This document shows positions 8,446-18,626 of a stretch of DNA of 18,804 bases, one piece after another. This DNA is from Auxenochlorella pyrenoidosa (lineage: Eukaryota; Chlorophyta; Trebouxiophyceae; Chlorellales; Chlorellaceae). Within the stretch, counting starts at the first letter, position 1; each line of letters opens with the position of its first letter. The stretch covers positions 1,002,043 to 1,020,846 of the forward strand of contig KQ482018.1 of NCBI GenBank assembly GCA_001430745.1, read 5' to 3'. A program made the translations under genes and the position numbers. Under the pieces are notes generated by a model. That model had not been told where the DNA came from. It did no database searches and saw only the letters and a program-made list of their open reading frames with translations.

Positions 8446-11400
8446 CTACCCAGCCGGCCCCTCCACATTGCTGCTGCTGGTGCCAGTGCCAGGCACGCTG
8501 GGTTCTGCTGGGGCGTGGTCTGGCGAGCCGCCAGCGCAGCCGCTGGCGTCGACGCTGCCAAAACCGGTGTACAGGCCTCGCTCCCTGGCTGCCCGGATGT
8601 CGTCCTTCTTGGCCATGGTGCAGAGCTGCACAGGTTGGGCACGGTGGTGTGGGGGCACGGCGGCTTGGGGGCACAGCGGCTTGGGGGCACGGTGGCTTTG
8701 TATAGCAAGGATGCGGCGAGCAGCTGGGCATCCAGGCAGTGGCATGCGTGGGCGAGGCTCGGGGCCCAGCTGTTGCCAGCCTAATTCAGCCAGAGGGGCC
8801 GCTGGCGGCAGTCGGCCCGCAGCAGGCACGGCTGGGCGGCTCACCTTGCAGCGGTGGTCTCCGGTGTTCCACACCCGCAGCTGCAGGCAGGGATGCGGGC
8901 GTGTCGCAGCAGAGCGTGAGCAGCGGAGATGTGGGAGTATGTCCGGCTGGACGGCTCGCGGCCTAGGTTGTGGCACTCGCAAAGCAAACGCTGCCTCGCC
9001 CAGCAGTCTGGCCGACCACTCAACAAAGGCTGGCACGCCTGGCAGCCAGCCCGCACCTGCGACCGCTCCTCCAGGCCCTGCAGGAAGGGGACCGGGCGCG
9101 AGCATGAGGGGTTGATGAGCTGTTTTTGGACACAAACACGACAGTGCCACACGTATGTAACATGCCCGTTGGCGAGGTGATGTGACACAACACATGATTG
9201 CAGGGCACTGCCACACGTATGTAACAAGCCCGGGCTGCGAGCCTGCCTGCGGGTTGACTACCATCTCCAGCGGCTGGGACGCGCTGGCGGGGATGCGGTA
9301 CCAGCCCATCAGGATCTGGGGGCCAGGGGAAGGAGACGGCATGGGCACGAGGGTGGTGGTGGTGGAGTGTGTTTGGGCATGTGGCGCGCGCCCCCCAGGG
9401 TGGTGGTGGTGGAGTGTGTTTGGGCATGTGGCGCGCGCCCCCCCTCCACCTCGTCATGTTCGTGTGGGGGGGTTAGGGGTGGGGGTGGTTGCGGTCAGCA
9501 GCAGGGTGCCAAGCCTTCACAGGGGAGTGTGCTCCGCGAGTTCCGGTCCAGCCGAGCGCAGCGCAAGCCAGCAGTAATGCCGAGGCAGCAATTGTAAGGC
9601 AGCGCTGCCCGGCCCGGCGCTCCCGGGGCTTGCCTGGCGCACCGACGCCGCCCGCGCCTGCAGCTGCAGGAAGCTCAGCTCCTCGCCCTCGCCCGCAAAG
9701 GCAGAGGCGTCCTGCAGTGAGGCAGGTCCACGAGCGAGGAAAAAGCATGGCACACGGTGGTTTTGCTGCCATGGCAGGGGCAGGGGAAGGCCCGTGCAAT
9801 GTGGGGTGCGCAACACCCCGCTCATGCGCACGGCCGCCTAGCTGGCCCACCGGCCAAGCTTGCCTGCACGGTCACGTCGCTCTCCATGCCCAGCGCCAGG
9901 TACGCGTACAGGAAGCGGGGGTCGACAGCCACCTGTGCAGTGCAGGGGTGGCCTTGGGCACGCACTCAATGTAGCACGCACTCGCAGAGCAGATGCAGGG
10001 GCACCATGGCACGGCCCTTGCCAGCTTCCCCGCTCTGCCGCTGTTCCCAGGAAGCTTCTTCATGACTGCAAAGCAGCACAATTGTACACATGGGGCAGAG
10101 GGCTGCGCGTGCGCCCGCCCCTCACGTGCGTCAGGGCCTTGGCAGCAAAGGAGGCGGAGTTGATGGCGATGCCCAGGGGCAGGCGGGCGTCGTCCTCAAA
10201 CCTCGTGACGCCCACATACCTGCGAGGGGGGCAGGCGCAGAGCAGGCAACGGGCAGGAAGGGCAAGGCAGTCAGCGCGGCCCTCAGCTGCCAAGGACCCT
10301 GGTCTGAGGCATATACGTGGCTCTACACGCCTGCGTGGCGCTGCCGCTGCGCGCGCTGGCTGGCACTACTGGGGCCGCTGCTTCGCAGCCGCACCATTTG
10401 CAAGAAGCTGACGCGAGTTGAGGGCGGGCTGCGGCTGCGAACTCACGTCAGCTTCTCGCAGATGATGGAGATGTTGGGGTGGCGCGCCTCCTGCAGGGCA
10501 GGCAGGGTGGGCAGGCAGGCGGTGCTTCTGTGGCAGCTGAGAAACGTGCCGTGCCGTTGAGCAGCAGGGCAGGGCGTCGCAAGCGGACCCACAATGCTTT
10601 CCGGCAGCGCCAGCATGCCAGACATGCAGCTGTGGCCGACTGCTCTGACTATAGGCCATGGCTACACGCCCCAAACCGCAGGTTAGCTCCCCTCAAACCC
10701 CCACGCCCTACAGCCCCCAGGCCAGGAGCCCCTGACCTCCAGCGCCAGGCGGATGTTGAGCTGCACCAGCAGCATCGCAGCATCCAGGCTCAGCATCTCC
10801 GCCTGGCTCAGCAGGCGCAGCCCGCCGTCGGCGCTGGGCTGCGCGGCACCGTCGCTCGCCCACATTGAGTCTGCTGGGCGGGAGGGGGTGGTGGGGGTTG
10901 GACGCGGATCCAGTGGTCACGAGCGCTGCTGGGCATGGCTCCTGAACGCCTCCCTCCCACCTTTTGGCAGCAGCCACAGTAACGCAAAGTGGATTTAGTG
11001 TTTCCGTGCAGAGGTGCTGACTTACCAGGCAGTCCCCCTCGCTGCAGACTCACTCGCCCGCTCCGCCCGCAGCGCACACAGCAGGCAGCGCCACCTGGGA
11101 AGCTACACAAGCGCGCGCGGCCTCCTTCCCCCCTGCCCCCGCCCCTCGCCATGCGCCCCCCACCCCTTTTCCCTTCCCCCTTCTCCTGCTCTCCTGCTCC
11201 CTCCCTCACCGCACACCACAAAGGCTCCCTTGAACTGGGTGACATCGATGAGCCTCTGCATCTCGCTGCGGCTGCGCGGGTCGCCCCGCACGTGGCGCAG
11301 CTGCAGGCTGCGGATGCCGTACTGCTCGCAGCGCGAATCTGGGGCAGAGCGGGGCGGCGGGCGGGCGAGACGGGCGGGGCAGATGGCGGGCGTAAATGGG

Positions 11401-14400
11401 CAGGGAAGCGGCAGCGCTGGCGGGGACCCCGAGGCAGCGGGCCCCTTTGCGCAGGACCCACGGGGCACGCAGCTAAAGTGCTGAGGCGCCTGCTGGGCCC
11501 TGTCCTGGTGGTCAGTTGCAGGGTGCATGGCGGCATGCCTGCCCACCCGCCCGCCCCACCCAGCAGCTCTGGCGACCAGTCATGGTCGTTGAAGAGCACC
11601 ACCCGGCTGCCGGCAGGTAGCGCCTGCACACAGGGGGGCGGGTGAGAAAGGGGCACGCACGGGGGGGAGGAGGGGCGGGTGAGCAGGGGGCGGGTGAGGA
11701 GGAGGTTGAGCAGGGGTGGGATGAGCAGGCGGGCTCAAAGCCTGCAGCGCCGCATGCGCGGCCTGCTGCAGCACTTTCAAATTTGTTTGTGGCCCAGCAG
11801 GCCCGGGCCCAGGCCCGGCGCCTGGCTGCACCTGGTGTGAGTGGTCCAGCTCAGCCAGCAGGCTCCACATAAAGGTGTGGCCCATCTGCAGGCGGCAGCA
11901 GCAGCAGCAGCAGCAGAAGCAGCAGTAGGGAGCGCGAGGGGCGTCACCGTGGAGTCCCCCCTTCAGCGTAGGCTCGTCAGCAAGCGCCTGAGCTGCGGGG
12001 AATGTCCATGCATAGGGGCCATGCACACCGAGCTGCCCACGCCCTGCAGCCCAGGCCCACCCAGCCGCAGATGAGCAGCTGGTCGTCCGGGGTGAGGTCT
12101 TGGCTGTACTGCAGAGGGAGGACGGTGGCTAGGGGCCCCAAGCATTTTTGGAGCTGGGCTGATCAGAGCATGCACCCGAGCGCTGCTTGCCGGAACAGCG
12201 GGTGACGGCGGCGGCCCACCTGCAGCGGCAGCACGTACAGCCCCTGCTGGCTGTCTTGGAAGGTCTCTGTCTGCGCCTGCTGGCTGAGCCCCGCGGCCCA
12301 CAGGCCCAGCAAATTGGGCTCGCGCGGGGGCGGCCACGACGGCGCGCATGCCATGGCCGCGGCATGCGCCTGCGCGCTCTGCAGCGCGGCACCGGCATGA
12401 GGGTGGAGCAGCATCATGTGAGCGGCACGCAGGCAAGGGAATGTGCCTGGCTGGAAAGCAGGCAGCAGGCTGCAGGCTGGGCCCCCAGGCAGCAACATGG
12501 GCTGGAGCATCCCCGAGGCCAACCACAGAACCTCCCGGCAGGCCTTCCCAGCACGCCCTCGCCTGCGCAAAGCAGCTGTCTGCGCTGCTGAAGGCTTCCT
12601 TCCCCATCGGCTGCTCGTCATGGCTCCTGCGGGGGGCAGGCAGGGTTAGAATGCGGCGCATGTGCGGCACTAAGATACTGTTGGTACGCCAACACTGTAA
12701 GTAGCTGAAGCCTCGTGGCGTGGGGTGCCCTCGTCACAGCCCCACAAAAACCTCACCCCACCTTATTCCACAAAACACCCAGCGCACATACAAACACCCA
12801 CACACCCTTCTATGCCTGCCCTTGCCTGAGGCTGTAGCTGTCCGGGTTCCAGGCGCCCAGCTCTACCGGGGCGGCCTCAGGGAGCGCTCGGTACTGCCCC
12901 CGGGCAGCCCTGCGGAAGCAGTGCTATGGCGGGAGCGATCGGTGGGCCGCCTTGAGGGCGGGCCGTGATGCAGCGATGCGCCGGCAGGGCGCGCACGTAC
13001 GGCTACTGCCTGCCCCGTGCGCACCAGCGGGCATGCGCCCACCCTTGCCACGGCCGCAGCGGCGCGCCCCGTGGCCCGTGCCGTCGCCCTGTGCTGGCCA
13101 GCCCGCCCCTGGAAGCATCTTCCCCGCCCACGCACGACTCGGGGCGTAGAGTGATGATTTCGTCGTCGGGGCCAATCACTGTGTCGGGCGGCGGGTTGAG
13201 CTGGTGGGCGTGCAGCCGCTCATTGTTGAGGCCCACCACAATCGCATCTGCATACGCACACGGGACGGGGGTTGGGGAGCAGCCGCCGCTGTGCCGTGCC
13301 CGCAGGGAGCGACAGAAGGGAACAGGGCCGGAAGGGCGGCGCAGAGGGCATGGTGCCCATGCAGCCCAGGCCACCTGCACAGGCTCGCGGGGTTTGGCAG
13401 GCTTGCGCATCTTTTGCTCAGGAACCCCCTCGGCAGGGTGGCAGCGGGCGGCCCATGCAACACACCTGGGAAGCGCAGGTGCAGCTCGCCAAAGGTGCAG
13501 CCCGCCAGGTCGGGCACCCGGTCGATGCAGCCGTGCGCGGGGGAATAGAAGTCGGTCAAACATCGCGAAAAGACGGCGGCGATGGGGTGGTGCAGCAGCC
13601 GCACGTACCTGCGGCAGAGGGGCGGCAGGGGGGCAAGGGGACAACCACCGGCGTGTTGAGGCAGGCGAAAAGCAGCAGCAGCATCATAGGTCAACAGGCA
13701 GAGCACAGCAACGGTCTTTCCCCCCGCCCTCCAAACCCTACTCCACCCCCCACCCGGTGCCGCGCATTTCCCTGTGCGGTTTGCTGTTATGCAGCTGCGG
13801 CTGCGGCTGCGCGCGCGGGCAGCCGCACCTGCGTGCGTTCAGCTTGGTGGTGGGGACCGGCACGACCCGCCGGCTGCAGGCGTAGCGCACCAGCGGCAGC
13901 GCATCATCTGTCTTGATCTGCGCACGGGCGGGCACCTTGGGTCGTGCGCTGTCAGCAGGACATGGCTGTCGGGGGGGCGTGCTGTCAGCACAAAGGAGCG
14001 TCAGCTCCTCGTGCCTTCACTGCGGTGGGGCACGCTGGACGGAAGCAGCTGCAGCTGGAGGCCGCGCGGACAGCCAGGGTAGCAGCCGACGCAAGCTGCC
14101 GCTGGGCGTGACCAAATGCCACCGCCGGCGCCCACCTGGGCCGACACAATGGGCCACGCCTGCCCCGGCCGCTCCTGCTGCACCAACTCATCGATCAGCA
14201 CGCAGGTGCGCAGCACCTGCCAGCCAGTAAAAGAAGGGCAGGTAGATCACGGGTGAGCACTTGCAGCGCTGCCATACCTGCAGCTTTTGTCATTGTGAAC
14301 CAAGCGCAGGTGTTGCGCAGCAGGGCAGGAGAAGCGTGGGTCCGAGGCGGTGCTTTCGCAGGGCTCCAGGGCGCGGCACCCGAGCAAAGGGCAGGGTGGG

Positions 14401-17400
14401 CAGCTGCGCCGGCTGCGCGCTTCCCAGTCGACTTGGGCCGGCGCGCAGCCGGAACCCACAGCCATTTCCAGGGAAAAAAAGAGAGCCGTCATGGCGCGCT
14501 ATTGCTATCTTTACTTGGATACAGACAATGCACCCCACCTGTGCATCGCCATCCTTGGAACTCTTGCTGTAGTCGGTGCACACCACCACCGCCCGCGCGT
14601 CAGGCACGGCCACCAGTCGCAGGGCCGCCGGGTCCAGCGGGCTGCCCTGGCGGAACACAAACTGCGAGAGGCGGGGTGGTGGTGGGAATGCTGTGGTGGG
14701 TGTGTGTGGGTGGGGGTGGGGGTGGGGGTACGGGGGAGAGGGGGGGTGAGGTGGGGGGCGGGGCGGCAGTGCCAAGGTGGCACAGGCCACCATCACTGGT
14801 TGTTGACCGCGCAGGGGCTGGCTGGCTGGCGCAATGCCGACACCCACGCCAGGATGCAACCGCCAGGAGGGGGAAGCATGTGCGGACAGAACGGCGCAGG
14901 TGGGCAGCAGCACGGCTCGCACGCCGCCCGGCCTGGCACACAAGCGGTGGCGCGGCATGGCACAGCACAGCACAGCACAGCACAGCACAAGCGCAGGCAC
15001 AGCGAAGGCATCGCTCCACTCGCCCGCGTCCCCAGTCGGTGGCCCTCGGGCACCACCTCCCTGAAGAGCTGCTCCATTTCAAGCTTGCCGCGCTGCAACC
15101 AGGCAGGGCCGACAGGTTTGAGGAGTGCCAGGGGGAGTGGAACCAGCGGCAGCAATGGCAGAGGTGCGCAGCGCTGCCAGGGGCCGGGGCGGGTGTCCAT
15201 CATCACGGCGCCCGGGGGGAGGGGAAAGCACCAACCTTGCCCGCCCTGCCAGTGCTGCTTCCGACTGTTCCCTGCGTTGCCACGGGCCCTGCCCCCCAGC
15301 CCTGCACCTGCTGCGTGAGCACCACCACCGTGCCTCCTCCCGCAGTGCGGTTGGCGGCGCACAGCTGGGTCAGGATGCGGGTGACCTGTCGGGTGGGTGT
15401 GTGTGTGGTGGTGGTATGGTGTAGTGTGTATGTGGGTGGGTGGGTGGGTGGGCAGCATGCCGCATGGACAGCCCTGTGCCGCAGCCCCGCCAGGCCGGGG
15501 GGCGCCTAGTGTGGCTATCGGTGCCGCATCGCTGGGCGGGCAGCGAGCAGCAGCAGGCTCCCTCCCCCCTGGAGGCGCGCCTGCGCGATGCCACGGCTGC
15601 TCTCGCAGTAGGCCAGCACCACGTAGTGCCCCTGCTCGTAGCACTGGCTGCCGCGCTTCACGTTGCTCTCCAGCACCTCGAGCACCACCTGGCAGGGGGT
15701 TAGGGGTTGGGGTGGGGCGGGTGATGGTTGATGAGGCAGAGGGCCGGAGGGAGAGAGGGAAGGGCTGGAAGATGGGAGGGCGGGGCGAGCGCAGGAATGG
15801 AGGACGCAGCACAGGCTTCGCAGGCAGGTGCAGGGCTGCTGGGCGCGTCACACGGGCGCGCAGGCTGCGCCCATGCAGGCTTGCCGCCTGGGCGGGCTCC
15901 CTGAGAGCAGGCTGAAGGGCAAAGGCAGCAGATGCCGCCCCTGTCACCTGCTCAATCAGCGCCAGCACCAGGGCAAAGGAGGCCAGCCCAAACACAGCGG
16001 TAATGATAGCAAATAGCTGGCTGGGGAAGCCCGCCTGGCCGGATGGCAGGTCCTGCCTGCAGGCCAGAGGCAAGTGGCGCAGAGGTTGGGGGTGTGGGGT
16101 GGGGGGCGGCCGTGTGAATGTCGGCTTTGAGGTATGCTTCTCCTGCACGAAAGCTCGTGTTGCCCTACGAGGCAACAGGAAGGGCTACAGGGCCCTGGTA
16201 GCAAATTTCAGGCATGGAAACCTCACATGCAGCGGAGCAAGGCAGGCAAGCGAGGTGGGCGTCACTGCATGCTCTGCAGCCGGCACCGGGCAGCAGCGCT
16301 GCCCCCTCACCCGAGCACAACTGCCAGCACTTCATACAAGTTGTACCACAACTGTGGAGGAAGGTGGGGGTGGGGGGTCGGTTGGCGGCGCTGCATGCGT
16401 GCTCGCTGCTCAACAAACCTTGCCGGCTGGGCGCGAGCTGTGCAGCGCAGGTTGCGCACTTGCCTCTGCCCAGTTTGCCTGCGTGGACACCACATTACCT
16501 GCAGCGGTTCTCCAAGCAGGCTGCTCCTCCGCCCCCCTCCCCCCAGCCCTCCTCTTGCTCGCCCGTACAGGCGGGAACAGCAGGGTCGACGCACCTGCTG
16601 CAGCGGGCCGGCACCCTCTGGCGGCGGCGGCAGCGTCTCGTCCACGTGTCGGATGACCGCCCCCTGCAGGCAACAGGATCGGAGCGCTGCGTTGACGGAT
16701 AACATGCAGCCCTCAAACACCAGCTCGGCCCAGTGGGTTGACTGGGTCTGTTCCGCACAGCTGTGGGCAGGCGGCTCTGCGCCCGCAGGCGCACCTCCAG
16801 CCAGGCGCCCGCCAGGAAGACCATCACGTTCAGGATCATGAACAGCTGCAGGTCGCTCCAGGTGTCCTGCCGCCAGTTGACTGCGGGGCAGGGGCGTGGC
16901 AGCAGGGCCGTGAGCAGCGGCAAAGAAACCAGGCAGCGCAAGGCTGGCTGTGGTGCACTGTCGGCAGGTCAACAGGTCCCGTGCCTGCCAGGAACTCGCG
17001 CTGCACCCATGGTAAGCTCACAGTACTGGTACTGCAGCTTGCCCAGCTTGGTGGCCAAGGCCTGCTGCCAGGGCGGCGCCGGCGCCGGCGGGCGGTGCCG
17101 CTCAGGCGTGGATGACAGGTCTATCGAGTGCAGGAAAGATGTCTCTGTGTCGGGCAGCCACTTTGACTGTTCTGACCGGCCACCGGGTGCTAACCGGTTC
17201 TCATTCCCCCATCGGCTGCCACCGTTGCTGCCGCCGCTGCCTGACCGGCTGCGCGCTAGCGGCGGTGCCGCTCGCTGCCGCCGTTGTCGCGCGATGACGG
17301 CAGCTGCCGCTAGCGTATCCCGGCCTCTGCTGGATCGCATCTTAGCGATGCCTGCAAGCGTCTGCTGCATGAGGATGCCGCTGCGACCAAGGGGCGCTAC

Positions 17401-17457
17401 ACCCAGCGGACGGTTCATACTCCCCGCCTTGCCGGCGGGAGCTTCGAGACCCACCAT
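8446..17457 (-). CDS. CASTOR/POLLUX (DMI1)-type ion channel, about 956 aa
   Basis: This is a cation channel of the family found in plant nuclear and plastid envelopes. Exons in order are 17457-17022, 16880-16795, 16663-16595, 16351-16311, 16056-15948, 15688-15581, 15385-15308, 15092-15024, 14661-14539, 14216-14136, 13917-13829, 13608-13466, 13247-13136, 12909-12826, 12626-12563, 12378-12220, 12108-12061, 11885-11832, 11623-11560, 11338-11210, 10870-10737, 10490-10447, 10219-10126, 9932-9864, 9711-9634, 9315-9247, 9077-9057, 8880-8845 and 8625-8446 (TAG). All phases agree. The N-terminus is Arg/Ser/Ala-rich and looks like a transit peptide. A membrane helix lies near 156-173 (LQLFMILNVMVFLAGAWL), a pore helix near 198-210, a filter-like QDLPSGQAG near 212, and an inner helix near 225-246. 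Two RCK-like regions follow (HYVVLAYCES, FRQGSPLDPAALRLV, GPDDEIITL; then LLICGW, FNDHDWSPE, MGWYRIPAS). Seven introns start with GC. Boundaries of exons 2 (end) and 16 (start) are the least certain. The family is secure; plastid location is inferred only. Confidence 0.88.
8637..8700. repeat. Minisatellite, four 16-bp units
   Basis: Four consecutive 16-base units begin GGGCAC and differ by one to four bases (8637-8652, 8653-8668, 8669-8684, 8685-8700). They fill the 3' part of the last intron (8626-8844) of the channel gene, next to its acceptor on the minus strand. The neighbouring paralog has no intron at this place. Confidence 0.9.
9145..9232. repeat. 24-bp direct repeat pair in the GC-donor intron 26
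   Basis: TGCCACACGTATGTAACA followed by T or A and GCCCG occurs at 9145-9168 and 9209-9232, with one mismatch and a 64-bp period. Both copies lie inside intron 26 (9078-9246) of the channel gene, which is absent from the tandem paralog. Confidence 0.9.
9351..9443. repeat. Perfect tandem duplication, 47-bp period
   Basis: Bases 9351-9396 are repeated exactly at 9398-9443: a GGT-rich start, then GTGTTTGGGCATGTGGCGCG, then a C run. The tandem lies in intron 25 (9316-9633) of the channel gene. Its perfect identity suggests a recent duplication. Confidence 0.93.
14695..14765 (+). repeat. G-rich (TGGGGG)n tract
   Basis: Repeated runs of three to seven G residues separated by T, A or C lie in intron 8 (14662-15023) of the channel gene. 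On the transcribed minus-strand message the tract is C-rich and lies just before the acceptor, so it probably acts as the pyrimidine tract. The plus strand could form G-quadruplexes. Confidence 0.75.
14961..14989. repeat. CACAG pentanucleotide microsatellite
   Basis: Five perfect CACAG units plus a partial sixth lie in intron 8 of the channel gene, close to its GC donor (15023). On the message strand the unit reads CTGTG. Confidence 0.92.
15426..15453 (+). repeat. TGGG tetranucleotide repeat
   Basis: Several GTGGGTGGG units lie in intron 6 (15386-15580) of the channel gene. The minus-strand message reads CCCA repeats upstream of the acceptor at 15386. Confidence 0.8.
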
Positions 17458-17985
17458 TCGCTTATTATCAGCAGAACGGAACTAGATATGCATCACTTCC
17501 GTCATCAGTGGCAAGGGATGAGAAACCCTTTGCGCAGCCGCCACCTGGCTGGCGGGCGGCAGGCAGGTGGCAGGGTTGGCCCAGCTTTTGCTCGTGCACA
17601 CAGTCGATATACAGTCACCGTAAGAGGCCTCAAAGTTTCGAAAGGCAGGCAACAAGGCATGCTTCTCAAAACCGGGAAGTCAACAGTCGGCCAACGAAAG
17701 CAAAGCAAAGCAAGAAGCGCTGGGTAAGGCAGTGGGTGGCAGGGCGGGGCCCAGCAAGGGACTGTCCGTCAAGTGGGCTGGCTTGTCAGCAGCATGAAAC
17801 ACAAGAAGGAAAGCGCATCAAATGGCTAAAGAAGGCTGCAGTGAAACAGGGAATCCAGAGACTTAAGCCTTGCAGCACATGAGGGTACAAGCCCCCGCAG
17901 TGATAGCTAGCACAGCACAACACACCCATGAAAAAGCGGCTTGGCACCTCCGTGACAAGGCCATCCCCAGCTCACTCGCCCTCGC
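17458..17985. other. Intergenic region between tandem channel genes
   Basis: This is 528 bases between the start codon of the complete channel gene and the stop codon of the upstream partial paralog, both on the minus strand. It must contain the promoter and 5' UTR of one and the 3' UTR of the other. On the minus strand a TATATC-like element lies around 17605-17612, about 150 bases before the ATG; this is weak evidence for a promoter. A short CAAAG repeat lies near 17698. No exon is supported here. Confidence 0.55.
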
Positions 17986-18626
17986 TCACTCATCCAGCGA
18001 CCAGGGTTGCGGCGGCGCCCAGCTCTCCTCCTCGCTGCTGAGTGCAGCCGACACCTGGCTGCCGGCCCCCAAGCCGGAGCTGGAGCCGGAGCCGGAGCCG
18101 GAGCCGCTGCGCTCGGCGCTCGAGGTCGAAGCCGGCTCGCAGGCAGGGCAGGCCTCCTCCATGCTCAGCCGTGCCTGCGCCTCGCCCGCGCTGCGCACCC
18201 GCCCCGACAGCTGCTCCGCCTGCTGCTCGGCGTAGCGCCGCGTGCAAGCCAGGGTGACCAGCTTGATGCCGCCGGTGCCGCCGTTCCACACGCGCAGCTG
18301 CAGGGGCCCAGAAATGGAAAAGGTTGGGGCCTCGCACACAGATCAGGTCCACAGGTGCAAGCCGGGACATTCATCAAGCACGGGGTCTGTGTCGCAAGTT
18401 CCGTTGCGGTTAGACAGACTTTAAGCCCAAACAAGCAAGCACGCACCTTGCACGCAGCGGGCGCCACCAGGCCACACCAGTGCACCTCACCGAGCCTGGG
18501 GCCGCCTTGCACCACATTCTGCCCCCCATCGCCCACCTTGCTGCGCTCCTCCAGCCCCTGAGGATTGGCCACCAGCTCCAGCGGCTCCTGGGCTGAGGCC
18601 GGCAGCCTGTAGTACCCAAGAAGCAC
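17986..18626 (-). CDS. Second CASTOR/POLLUX-type channel, 3' end (tandem paralog)
   Basis: Two exons are visible: 18626-18537 and 18297-17986 (stop TGA at 17988-17986), with a GT-AG intron between. The rest lies beyond the right edge. The first exon encodes LLGYYRLPAS, then EPLELVANPQGLEERSK, matching MGWYRIPAS, QPLEMVVNPQ and GLEERSQ of the complete channel. The second starts LRVWNGGTGGIKLV, matching LRVWNTGDHRCK. These are the last strands of the second RCK-like region. The tail then diverges: TRRYAEQQAEQL, an acidic stretch, a Ser-Gly repeat encoded by the GGAGCC-rich run near 18075-18112, and a Trp-containing acidic end. Both NPQ-GLEERSK and IKLV-TLAC are continuous here, but the other copy has introns there. 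The paralogy is clear; regulation is not visible. Confidence 0.85.
18075..18112. repeat. Coding hexanucleotide repeat (Ser-Gly on the minus strand)
   Basis: GAGCCG-type units repeat about five times within the last exon of the partial channel paralog and are read on the minus strand as an alternating Ser-Gly run. It is a low-complexity part of the C-terminal tail with no counterpart in the complete channel. Confidence 0.75.

Noticed and set aside
13731..13741. Telomere-like AAACCCTA
   Set aside because: There is a single copy inside an intron; no array.
13918..13932. Alternative acceptor that would add VPARAQ before exon 11 of the channel
   Set aside because: It is in phase, but family comparison of the segment after PIVSAQ fits better without it. 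It remains a possible alternative.
14253..15509. Long open frame of about 418 codons on the plus strand
   Set aside because: It is antisense to channel exons, shows no domain, and is low in complexity. It is a shadow of the minus-strand gene.
14793..16175. Long open frame of about 460 codons on the minus strand
   Set aside because: It runs through several exons and introns of the channel gene; only parts match the family. The length comes from the GC-rich, stop-poor sequence.
16762..16794. Alternative later donor for channel exon 2 (GTGCGG)
   Set aside because: It would add about 11 Arg-rich residues after the first membrane helix. Phase permits it, but the earlier GTGCGC donor fits as well and gives a compact loop; undecided without cDNA.
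18420..18536. Possible extra exon (VHWCGLVAPAACK) in the partial channel paralog
   Set aside because: It is open in frame after GLEERSK, but the donor GTGGGC after that residue and the acceptor before LRVWN reproduce the junction of the complete copy, which has no such segment.
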